Source: Clavelina lepadiformis (taxonomy: Eukaryota > Chordata > Ascidiacea > Aplousobranchia > Clavelinidae). From it: a DNA stretch of 64,000 nt. Every line of letters begins with the position of its first letter. The stretch's first letter is position 1. The position numbers and the translations under genes were made by a program. Shown here piece by piece: positions 1 through 9,754 of the stretch. The notes under the pieces were generated by a model. It saw only the letters and a list, made by a program, of their open reading frames with translations, searched no databases and was not told where the DNA came from. The DNA is taken from assembly GCF_947623445.1 (NCBI RefSeq), contig NC_135243.1, positions 10,914,501 to 10,978,500 on the forward strand, written 5' to 3'.

Positions 1-329
1 AGGGTAAACTAAAACTTAGGTCGGCAGTTCAGTTTTTTCCCACGACAGACTCCAGACACGAATATCTGTTGAAAACTATACAAAAGCTTAGAATTCGTTT
101 ATTATTAGCACCTTGGGAGGACCAGGCCATTTTGGTCATAACATCCGAATGGCCACAATAATTGAAGCTGCTATAACACGTTTTAACAACACCAAAAACT
201 TAAAACTCATCATTTATTTCATTAAGAATACAAAGCAACATGAAAGTCGATGTCAATAAGTGAAATTGAAATTTAGAGACACGATTGTCACCGTTGTGCA
301 GCATAATTGACACAAAAAAATGAGAAAAA

Positions 330-2640
330 TTTAAAAAAGATTAAAAAACTGGTCATAATATTCGAAGACTAAGCAGTAATCATCTGCAACGCTGGATGTC
401 ACAAAGCTTGTGCTTGGATTTTTTGTGACGTAAGTGGTAATCCATCGAATTCCTCTTCTACAGTGTGTAAAATTTCGGCATTCTCCTATTGCTTGATTCG
501 ATTAAACAACAGGTTAAAACCAATTGGTAACCAGGAAAGTCTATCTGCATTACCATGTTTTGACGCCGGCTTGTACTGAAGTTCGTATTGGAACGCCATC
601 AGTGTGATCGCCCACCATTGCAATCACTGTGCAGTCAACATAAGAAGCTTCTTTGTGGGTGGGAAAATTGACACCAGCAGTTTCTTGTCTGTGATCAAGA
701 CAAATTTTCTACAACATAGGAACTGATAAAACTTGTTACCACGTAAATAATTGACAGCGCTTCCTTTTCAATCTGCGAATATCTTTTTCACATTTCTGTC
801 AGTGTTTTGGAAGCATGTGCGATTGGTCGTTCTACAACGTCGTGATCTTGCATAAGAGCTGCTCCAATTCCATATTGTGAAGCATCTGTAGCCAGAATAA
901 GAAGCTTGGTGTCATCATAGTGACTCAGCTTAATCACAGCAATTATATCCACTTTGACCCACCGAAAGGCAGTTTCATAGGCTTCAGACCACTTGAATTT
1001 AGCTGTCTTCTTAAGCAGTGGGTTTGCTTTGTCAGGTAAGCTCTTGATGAAGTGATCGTAGTAAATGATTTTTCTCAAAAATGTTTGTAACTCCTGAAGA
1101 TTCTGGGGCTTGGGCAACTATTGAAATGCTTCGACTGACGTATTGGAAGATCGTTTCTCATCCTTGTCGATGATATGCCCGAGGTATTCGACAGAATTTT
1201 TAAAAAATTCGCGTTTAGCCAATTTAATGCAGAAGCCATACTCGCCTAAATTTTTCCACCATGCCGTTCTTAATCGATTTTGCAGTAAATTCTTCTAAAG
1301 TGTAACGAGTCCCATGTCAGTAAAGGGTATTGATCAACTTCGATTAAGCATTTGATGTCACCACAGATCCTAATGGTTCCACTTGGTTTGGAGATAATAA
1401 CTATGGGTGCAGTCCCATCACTGTAAGCTACAGGTTGTTAAATGCCATTTTCAACAAACCTGTCCATTTCCTTTTTTACTCCTTCATTGCAAACAGGATG
1501 GGCCTGGGCTTGAAAATGCAAGGTTGGCGCCTAGCTTTATGTGAATCGATCCCTTCACTTGTGAGCATTTCCCCAGCTACGAGCTGAAAAGTTCCGGACA
1601 CCTTCGGTGTAGTTACTCAATCCAACCATCTTGGGAATGTTCACTTTTGTTAAATTCTCTGACAAGGCTTGTTTAGAACGCGTTGGACAGGAAGTAACTG
1701 TAACGAAATTATGTCACGCGTTATTCACAGTATTTTGTATTTTACCGTTTTTGTGACTTTGTTCTCTAGTGCGTTGATTGGTTGCAATTACCGTTGTTTG
1801 TCTCACGTTTTGTGCACTTTTATCTTATCACTAATTTGGCACCTTGCCTTTTGTACCCTATAAAAGCCGTTCGTTAAGTGATTTGAGTAGGTCGGTTTTG
1901 GTTTTGGGTCGTAGAGTCTGTTGAATAAAATGAGTTGATTTCTTGGGTTTTACTGGTGGTGTCGCGGGTTCACCGTGAATGTGGAAATTGAGCCTGGCTA
2001 CACGAAAGAAAAAGTTCTGTTACATAACATCAACTTTATGACCATCTGAAGTACCTTCTAGAGCTGACATACCCCTGTACGTTGCACCAAACGCATCACT
2101 CCAGTCTAACCCAAATAGATTAGTGCCCCCTTCTTTGTTAACTATGACTAGCTTTAACTTTTGAGGGGTTTCTCCACCAAGCTCAATCGAGTGTGTTGAA
2201 TGATGACGTCTCTAATTTGTTCATCAACGTAGCTAGATCACTGCACGTTGATCACTGATGACGTTTGCAGGCAATATCTGGTGATCAGGTGGAGTGCCGC
2301 TATCTAATCTGTGTATGACTATCCTGGTTGCATACAACAGTTATAAAATGCAAATCTTGCGGCTTGAATGTGAACAGTATCTTTGAATTGCAAAGATAGT
2401 TGTGCGATTAGTTTTGCAAAAAACTCATCCGCAACATGTTCATCACCAAACAAATTTTCAAGAAATACATAGGTTTCGGAACCAACCCATGTTAGCAAAC
2501 AAGCTCTTTTTATTTTTACGGCCATGACGTTGTAAATGTTCATTTGATGCTTTAACCTCTGCAGGTAGTTGTTTTCTTTTGTTGAAGGTATCAAACACTG
2601 GATCAGATGTGTCTTTTTTTGCAAGTTTCACCTGCTGCAT
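330..2640 (-). mobile_element. Decayed Ty3/gypsy LTR retrotransposon (gag, protease and pol relics)
   Basis: Read on the minus strand, the pieces follow gypsy order. A gag-like stretch lies at about 2640-2320. A protease/RT-junction stretch with an NLFGLDW-like motif lies near 2200-2040. Reverse transcriptase pieces lie at 1560-1140, with short motifs such as RICGDIKC and VEYLGHIIDKD. RNase H lies at 1117-500, with LATDASQYGIG, IEKEALSII and YKPASKHGNAD. A linker toward integrase follows to about 330. No integrase was seen, so the 3' part is missing or lies outside the window. Stop codons (one right after residue 109 of the RNase H frame, near 788) and frame changes break the coding sequence repeatedly. 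The element is also split by an LTR at 1699-2024. It is a dead copy; the family assignment is firm from motif order, but the exact clade is not determined. Confidence 0.88.
1699..2024 (+). mobile_element. Solo LTR inserted in the gypsy relic
   Basis: A 326-bp block begins TGTAACG and ends TGTTACA, giving the short inverted TG...CA ends typical of LTRs. It is flanked by a 4-bp direct duplication TAAC (1695-1698 and 2025-2028). Inside are a TATA-like box (CTATAAAAG, 1858-1866) and an AATAAA signal (1924-1929) in the plus orientation, the order expected of an LTR promoter and polyadenylation site. It interrupts the minus-strand gypsy coding relic between the protease and RT parts. No internal region or second LTR was found, so it is best read as a solo LTR of a different, younger element. 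Confidence 0.75.
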
Positions 2641-3034
2641 ACTGCTAAACGCACATATGAAGTTCTCTTGCTTTTCTCATCGCTTACTGGATTTCATCCA
2701 TGGCTAAGTTCTTTTTAATGACTCACGCGGCCCCCACTGTATTTTCTGTGATACAGAAGACTGTGTAAAACTTGGTCAACACCAACATGAAACTATAAAT
2801 GATTTCTGAACTCACATAGTTCAGAATATTTGCTTGCTTTATGAAAAAATGCCAAACAGAAAAAAGCTAATTACTACTAGAGAGGCGTGTACACATTCTT
2901 AGAAAAAACAAATGCCAGAGGGAGTAAACACAATTTACAAAAACACATTAAGGTTAGGCTATATAACACAAATCATATCTATATCATACCATACTTTCCC
3001 GTGGCATGATATTGAAATTAACATTTTTTTAGAA

Positions 3035-3350
3035 TGTTCAGTGGTGAGGTGCCATGAGGTTAATAAGGGGGAAGGGGGGTAATGAGTTATGACTATGAGT
3101 ACAGACTATGACTTATGACTAAACATGCTTTTGCAACCAAAATGGACAGTCAATTGTCAAATATTTGGCTTCTAAAATGCACCTAAATCCTTTTCATTGA
3201 TGAAAGATAAATACAAATAAATTGTTGTTCTGTTTCTGTTATTTATAAACTGTTGTTTGTTTCTGTTTTTTGATTTTGCAATAGGGTGGGGCGTGAGGTC
3301 TTTGGCATTGTTAAAATAGGGACGCGTCTCAAAAAATTTACGAACCCCTG
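3035..3350. mobile_element. Possible hAT-type non-autonomous element
   Basis: The right end, read on the minus strand, starts CAGGGGTTCGTAAA, a hAT-style terminus. TTTTAGAA occurs on both sides (3027-3034 and 3351-3358) and could be an 8-bp target duplication. The left end (CAGTGGTGAGG, four bases inside the duplication) matches the right terminus poorly, so this is tentative. Confidence 0.35.
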
Positions 3351-3378
3351 TTTTAGAACGAAAGAAAGTCTGGAAGTA

Positions 3379-3520
3379 CAGTGGAACCTCTGTTAACTAC
3401 CACCCTGTTATCATGGCCACTTCAATGCGGCACGAAATATCATCTATTCCATTGCAATTAACACCATTCTGTTTCGCCAACGTGACCACTCCTTATCCAG
3501 ACAGGGACCACAATAAAGTT
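3379..3520. mobile_element. Single pogo/Tigger-like terminus
   Basis: The segment begins TACAGTGGAACCTCTGTTAA, which resembles a pogo/Tigger terminal repeat preceded by a TA target. No matching inverted end was found downstream, so it is probably a truncated copy. Confidence 0.35.
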
Positions 3521-4159
3521 GGCACAAAGCAACTCATTCAGCTCCGCCTAACATGACTATTAATATATTATAACCGATCCATTCACAAACTTTTCAACTC
3601 ACAATTGTCAAATCATAACTAATTAATTGCAGCAGCGCGGTATGCATCGAGGACTGTGTTTTAGCGATGGCTGCCACTATTTCACCAAAAAAATCGTGCG
3701 TTCAGAAGCTATTTTGTAACTCATTAACATAATAATAATGCCCAATCTACTTTCTAATCTAAATCTAACTCCAATAAAACTATAAATGGCTGAAATCAAT
3801 TTTTGCATACCCATTCTCATATCCTAACCAGCATGTCTTTACGAAATGACTATTTCACTCTATGTAGCCCAGTTTGCCTTTCATGGTAGCTGCACATCTG
3901 AGATAAATTTCAAGAAAGCGTTTTGTACACTTGATTTTGTACAAATGAATGGCTGCCCAACAGCCGAAAATGTAAAATGCGACTTTGCGGTTGTGGTACC
4001 TAGTAAAGAGAGACATCACAATGCTTTGCCTAATACACAAAGTAATGACATAATCATAATAAGGAAAAAAAATTTGCAAAATGTTTAAAATCAACGAAGC
4101 GTGACGAATGAATGAGCACAGCTGGCTTCGTACATTCAGTCAGTCATAATGTTAGGCTA

Positions 4160-4546
4160 AATTTCCCACCCGATTCATCTGCTTTCCGCCCATTGAAATC
4201 GTTGAAAATGCTGTAATATTTTCCCATTCGAATGGCAGGAAGTATGCCTTTCTTAACCTAGCTAGAGTAAGATATATGCATTTGGAATGGGGAGATGTTT
4301 ACTTCGGCAGAAATATGGTTTGTGGGAAACCCCATTGCTGAAAGCAGGTCCATTTTATTGGGCGGAAAAATAGACGAATGGGGTTCACAAACCATATTTG
4401 TGCCGAAGTAAAATTATCCCCATTCCAAAGGCATATATCTTACTCTAGGGTAAGAAAGGCATACTTTCAACCATTGGAATGGGAAAAAATTCCCGAACTC
4501 TGGACCATTTTAATGGGCGGAAAGTAGACGAATGGGGTGAATTTCC
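4160..4546. repeat. Large fold-back (inverted repeat) element
   Basis: Arms of about 165 bp (4160-4325 and 4388-4546) are near-complementary. Both contain TTTCCGCCCATT, AGTATGCCTTTCTTA, AGAGTAAGATATATGC, TTTGGAATGGGGA, ACTTCGGCA and ATATGGTTTGTG in inverted order. The spacer of about 60 bp carries a third copy of the arm-end motif (TGGGCGGAAA...AGACGAATGGGGT). It would fold into a long hairpin. It is probably a fold-back MITE; no transposase is encoded, and no clear target duplication was found. Confidence 0.8.
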
Positions 4547-4570
4547 AATAGCGGCTTTAACTGCACAGGA

Positions 4571-4840
4571 AAAAAGTGACTTATAACGTGCCAAAAATTA
4601 GCTTCTCTGGCTAAATAATAAGTGAAGTGGCTTGATAAAAAACTTCATGGCTAATTAATTGCCCACGCGGAACGTATTTAGCTGATAGGACCTATTTTAG
4701 GTAAATGTTGGATACATGTGTGCCATTCACAAAATATTTCATTCCGGCTAAACATTTTCCAATTACAGTTAAAAGAAGTGACTGATAATGCTCCAAATTA
4801 ACTTTTTCCGCTAAATAATAACCGAACTGGCCAACTGACA
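4571..4840. repeat. Diverged direct repeat, spacing about 200 bp
   Basis: Blocks at about 4571-4635 and 4771-4835 share the pattern AAGTGACT.ATAA.G..CCAAA and GCTAAATAATAA, followed by a GAA.TGG motif. The intervening sequence is AT-rich and contains further GGCTAA words. This is likely part of an old repeated element; nothing coding was seen. Confidence 0.45.
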
Positions 4841-5289
4841 GACACATTTACTAAAGAAATTACATCAGGAGAAAGATAGCCAACTTGTGAAACCTTGTCT
4901 TAATATCAACCAATTGTTGGATATTAACGGGCTGCAACAAAAATGGAGTCATTACAGCTAAATATTTCACGCCGATGCGACGAAAAAGTAGTAATGTCTC
5001 AGAGTAAGCTTCCTGAACCAAAACAGCATTTGGCTTATTTTTCGCCGTTTTAAACCTAAACTAACAATGCATGCTGTGGCATAAAGTAATTCGTTTCCAT
5101 GTGGGCTAAATGTGACTATCCAAAACCTTAAAATTCCTATAAATAAGTTATTGTAATTGTTAGACAGTTATTAGTGCAACCTATGTCCTGTGCACAATCT
5201 TCCAAAACTACACCTTTTTTGCACTTACAATTCATATTACTTTTATTAACTCGAAGCTAATTTTATTTCAGATGCTTTACTGACTATTG

Positions 5290-6980
5290 TAGCCAAAATC
5301 ATAGACTCTGATTAAAAGAGTCAAAATCAATATTTTGTGGAATTAACAGTTTGCTTTTCAAACCATAACATGGGCACAAACCCGAAAGTGGTATATTATT
5401 ACACTCAACTACATGCAAATTTTCGGTGTCAGCAATTTCAAAAGCATTTCGGGCTTCGTTTTGATCTTTGATCATATACTATCGGAGAAGAAATTGATAT
5501 GCTGACCGGAAAAAAATTATTTCGATACTCCCGAATTCTGGAATCCCGTCATGAATAGCTCTTACCACCAAGCATCCAATCTTATACTTTATTCCATTAA
5601 TTTCTTTCTGCCATATAGGCAGGGTTGCCATCGGTCTCAACTCAAAAATAAGCACGACTAGGAAACGAAAGACGAATATCACTTTAAAAAATGCACAACA
5701 GGAGAAAGCAACCAATGTTCCTAACAAAAAAACAAAAAAAAACGAGACACTATCTGCATGTTTTTAAATTTTGTATCTCTTTGGTACAAAATGGTATACT
5801 AAAGGTGTCAAAATGCCCAAAATACGAACCTCTGCCCTAAAAATAAGACGAAAATAAGGACGCAAGTGAAAATAAGGACATTTCTTAGAAAAAAGGAAAA
5901 AAACATTTTCTAAGACAAGGACCTTCAAAATAAGGACAAATCTTAGAAATAAGGACGGTATGGCAACCCTGCATATAGGCCTACTTTGCTGTATTCTTAA
6001 AAGAAGCTCTGCTGGTAAGAAACTTAAAAAAAGAGTGCTTTGCTTCGAATCTCATGCACCACATCTTTGAAGAAGCACCAAGATTTTCTATGTCTGTGGG
6101 CACATGTAGTAGATAATGCTGTTTCGGTATTAAGTTAACTTCGGGAAAAGCCTGTTTAAACAAATTCAAATAAGAAGATATAATTAAGTAATCGAACATA
6201 TGGTATTGCACCACATGAAGTTTTCGCAGACAAAACAATAATTGTAATTTTTAGTAAACAGAGGAAACACTTATATGCATCAAAAGAACATTTGATATAT
6301 TGACTTATAATGAACGGCATCATTCTTGCAAGCTGCAGCATTTGCGATGCAGATTGGCGTAACTTTTTGTCTTTCTTTATATGATGCGACATTATTTTTG
6401 ATGGCTTCTTTTCTTTTTCAAAGTAGCAGTAAGGAAAATTGGAAAGATGATCATTAAATGTTGAAAGACTAATACTTGACAATTCATTAATGAAGTAGTT
6501 AAGCACGCACAAAATGATACGAGGGAGACAGCGCTCTAACACAATATGCATCACATTCTGAGGAGTAGACATAAATGGATCAAAATGAGGTACGTCGAAA
6601 ACAAACGAGCGTCTGCTTATTCCCCATTCTCTGGAGTTCGTTTCGATACTTTTGCAGTTTTCTTTATGAGTAATAACATCTCTTAATAGAAATTCGTCCT
6701 CCCCAGACTTAGTTTGAATTTCGTTTGAGTGGCATAACAATGGCGGCACTTCCTGTATGCAAAGATAATACCCTCTTTCGGTCCCAACACCTCATGAGCA
6801 GCCGGAGTATCTGCTAAAATCGCAGCTAACGCTCCATGAACATTCAACTTGTCATCATAGCATGCAACGGTACATAGCCTATATACACTGAAAGGTAGAA
6901 TTAAAGAAACGGAATCCCAACTTGAGGCGCAATACGCTTATCAATAACAGGAAATGATTTGGAATTTTAGACTCGACAGT
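5290..6980 (-). pseudogene. Transposase-like gene relic (family with an MRFEAKH motif)
   Basis: Minus-strand reading from about 6980 to 5290 gives an ordered set of conserved pieces with frame changes. An N-terminal part reads ASSWDSV...YRLCTVACYDD..LNVHGALAAILAD. A cysteine-bearing KCRHCYATQTKF follows. Next come MHIVLERCLPRII and KKLRQSASQMLQLARMMPF. The last clear piece is IPKQHYLLH...MWCMRFEAKHSFFK, and the remainder follows beyond a hAT MITE at 5620-5971. At least two frameshifts (near 6715 and 6238) and the MITE insertion break it. I associate these motifs with large transposon proteins, possibly CACTA/EnSpm (TNP2-like), common as host-genome relics. The superfamily is not certain. A partial second copy of its 5' region lies at 16917-17055. 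Confidence 0.6.
5620..5971. mobile_element. hAT MITE with a perfect 8-bp target duplication
   Basis: The element has terminal inverted repeats CAGGGTTGCCAT (left) and ATGGCAACCCTG (right). It is bounded by exact direct repeats CATATAGG at 5612-5619 and 5972-5979. The 352-bp interior is rich in AATAAGGAC words and has no real open frame. It interrupts the minus-strand transposase relic, so it inserted after that element. Confidence 0.88.
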
Positions 6981-7784
6981 TTACAGGTTAGGTGTTAGTT
7001 CTAACAAAAAAAAATTTAATAAAAGAAAATAAATGTCAATCAACATTGTCTTTTTTTAGAATGACAATGCGGTTATTACTGGGTCAATCGTACAGATACA
7101 ATTGTTTACAAATTAAATCGTCAATCACATAGGGGTTATTTCGAATTTGGCGAGTTCATGATGCAATGTAGATAACATGTTTACAAAATAGAAAGATAAT
7201 TAGGAAGTTATCTTTGTACAATGAGTTCAAAAGTGTAGGGTAGATAACGTGTTTACGAAACAAATTGTCAATCAACTATTCTTCGGTAGGTTAGCAATTA
7301 TGTCGTGAACTGAGAATGAAATTATGGCAAGTATGACGTTATGTAATAATAACGCGGTAAATAGCAGATACATAATTATAACTTCACAACTTGGAAGACA
7401 ATGGAAACAATATCTTCCATATTCGATATGCGTCTTCCAGTTCCAATGACGTCGCAGGAGTTGCCAGAATGAAATTCAAGTATATTCGAACTGCGTTAAA
7501 TGAGACTGGGGCTCCATGCTATTTGACCCTCAGCTAGTATCCTAGCAGGTACTACCCCTCCATGCAGAGCAAACCTGGGAGCAATGAGAACTAAGGTGTA
7601 ACTTCAAGATCCCCAAGACTGCAGAACTGTCGAACTTAAGCCATTCCTCCGGATAAGGTTTAACGTCATACACAGGAACTCTTCGAAAACTCTTCGGAAC
7701 TTTCCTCTCTTCGACGTAGACATTTAGAATGGAACTTACAAAACGTTTTCAATTTTTTTGGTCAATTTTCGATCTTTTTACGAC
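6981..7784. other. Gene-free stretch, probable old repeat sequence
   Basis: No open frame with family similarity is visible. The block at about 7500-7660 is less AT-rich than its surroundings and has the look of non-LTR or SINE debris, but no defining motif was found. Confidence 0.3.
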
Positions 7785-8130
7785 GTTTGACCGCGATTTT
7801 GGACATCGTTCCCCCCGGGAAGTTTGACTTTATAGTGATCTTTAAAAAAAATTCAATTTTTGTGTTATGGATTTAACTAATTATTATTGGTTTAATGGCC
7901 GCGCTAGTTGTTACCAATCGTTGTTAACGTTATATTTCTTGAGCACGTTTTAAAAGCCTTTTCGACTATGGCACTTTTTCCTGTTCATTGGCGCATGTTA
8001 GTAACAACTGGCTTGATTTTTAGTCCCCACCGCGCTTTTGACGAATAATAAATGAATAAATAAAATTTCTGCTCGCTTGATTTTGTCATGACAGTGTCTG
8101 CTTTCTTGACTAGAGTTTTCTTCTAACCTG
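7785..8130. repeat. Host repeat interrupted by a dispersed about 160-bp element
   Basis: The flanks (7785-7850 and 8068-8130) match, in reverse orientation, an uninterrupted copy at about 30845-30970. Shared words are GACCGCGATT.TG.ACATCGTTCCCC and CTCGCTTGATTTTGT. The insert (about 7851-8067) contains one copy of the dispersed repeat also present at 10358-10540 and 58981-59147. Within it, CTAGTTGTTAC and GTAACAACTGG form an inverted pair about 90 bp apart. Confidence 0.72.
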
Positions 8131-8704
8131 ACCGCCTATATTTAGAAACAAGATATGTGACCTACATATGGTGAAATAGGCCTAGTCACTCCGATTTGTT
8201 TTTATGAAAGTAGCCTACTGCTTTAGTGCGACTGCAAACTACATATTTGCTAAACTAAATATAATAATAATACTGTACTTTGATTTGACAAGTATCTTCA
8301 GACAATTTTCATTTTAGTCTTCAGTAATAACCAACAATTTGAAAACATCACAAATTGATGTTTGCTGTAACTAGAAAAAGTAAAACTTCTTTCAAGTTGC
8401 GTTTTGTTGAAAATTATCGATTGGTGAATTATTTGCAGTGAAATACTTTAGTTGCAACCTCTCCAATGACTAGTTTACACAATGTTTAGGAATATTTTTA
8501 GGTAACGTTTTCATACTATTTAAGTGATGCAAACAGCAGTCTTGCCAAAGAATAAAATTTTAGGTTACTGCAAACGTTTTGGCTGAGAGATTGATGCTTC
8601 TGTTGTTGCCATCTTTCCATACCAGTACGTAGATAGTACATACAACTTAGTTGAATTTTTTTTTGTCAATGATACTGTTTGTGTACAAGCCAAACGTTAG
8701 GAAA

Positions 8705-9328
8705 ATGGTATTTTACTTTATAAGTAAAATAAGTGCTGAGCCCTATACCATTTATATGGGCATTGATAAGCATGAAAATGAGGACCTAATTAAATATGGT
8801 TGGCCTGAAGATGTGTGGTTTCATGTGGATAAAGTTTCATCTGCTCATGTATATTTACGCCTAAAAAAGGGACAAGTAATTGAAGATATTCCCTCAGAGG
8901 TAATATCTGATTGTGCCCAATTAGTTAAAGCGAACAGTATTCAAGGAAATAAAATGAATAACATTCAAGTTGTTTATACCCCATGGGCAAATCTTAAAAA
9001 AACAGGGAATATGGCTGTTGGGCAAGTTGGATTTCATAAACAAAAAGAGGTCAAAACAGTGCATGTTGAGAAAAGGATTAATGAAACTGTTAATCGGTTA
9101 AACAAAACAAAGATTGAAAAGCAACCGGATTTGATGCAAGAAAAAGAAGACAGAGACAGGGAAGAGCGTAATGAATTAAAACAACAAATGAATGAGCAAA
9201 GGTTAAAAGAAAGAGGTGAAATTCGCAAACGAAAAGAGGAACAAGAATTGCGATCATATAAATCTTTATTTGCCGATGCTGATATGAAAAGCAACCAAGA
9301 TGGAAATAACTCTGATGACTTTATGTAA
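8705..9328 (+). CDS. CCDC25: CCDC25 homologue, intronless
   Basis: A single uninterrupted frame of 207 residues starts at ATG 8705; upstream in-frame codons are non-conserved. The protein opens MVFYF and carries the block [17 protein letters not shown], then [18 protein letters not shown] and [13 protein letters not shown] charged coiled-coil segment follows (about residues 115-190), and the tail is SNQDGN.SDDFM. This is the full length of the family (about 208 residues in vertebrates). The N-terminal half is the NFACT-R/DUF814 fold shared with yeast Jlp2 and ribosome-quality-control NEMF proteins. Vertebrate CCDC25 has been reported as a membrane receptor for extracellular trap DNA. Vertebrate genes are split into several exons, so the lack of introns is unusual. 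FARS2 starts 426 bp downstream on the same strand. Confidence 0.95.
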   Translation: MVFYFISKISAEPYTIYMGIDKHENEDLIKYGWPEDVWFHVDKVSSAHVYLRLKKGQVIEDIPSEVISDCAQLVKANSIQGNKMNNIQVVYTPWANLKKTGNMAVGQVGFHKQKEVKTVHVEKRINETVNRLNKTKIEKQPDLMQEKEDRDREERNELKQQMNEQRLKERGEIRKRKEEQELRSYKSLFADADMKSNQDGNNSDDFM

Positions 9329-9754
9329 AAAAGTTACGTATGTGAATTTTTCATATTTTAAAACAGTTTTCTGTTTTGTTGTGTGCAGTGTTATGGTGTC
9401 TGCTAAAGTTATGATAGGTTATGTCAGATGTTTTTTTGGCTATTTTTATCATACTAGATACAATATAACTTTATGTCAATTGTTTATTTTTTGGTGTAAA
9501 CAAACCAAATTAAACACTTGACCTTAATGCTATATAACTTGTATGCATAATTTGTGTAACTGTAATATTACTAAATAAGATATAAGACATGCATGTGTTG
9601 TTTGAATGGGTTTAATGGCTGTATTGTTTTTAGATGTGTAATTTTAGTAAAATGCAGTGTACAAAAACTTGAAATAGTCTATGAGTCAATCTAAACTACG
9701 TGTGACTATTTTTGTGTATGTTTCTTAGCTAGCTTAAAGGTGTCTTGTTAAGAG
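9329..9754 (+). other. CCDC25-FARS2 intergenic spacer
   Basis: The spacer is AT-rich and presumably holds the CCDC25 3' UTR and FARS2 5' region. There is an ATTAAA near 9508 but no long poly(A) tract directly after the CCDC25 stop. No further gene is visible. Confidence 0.5.
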
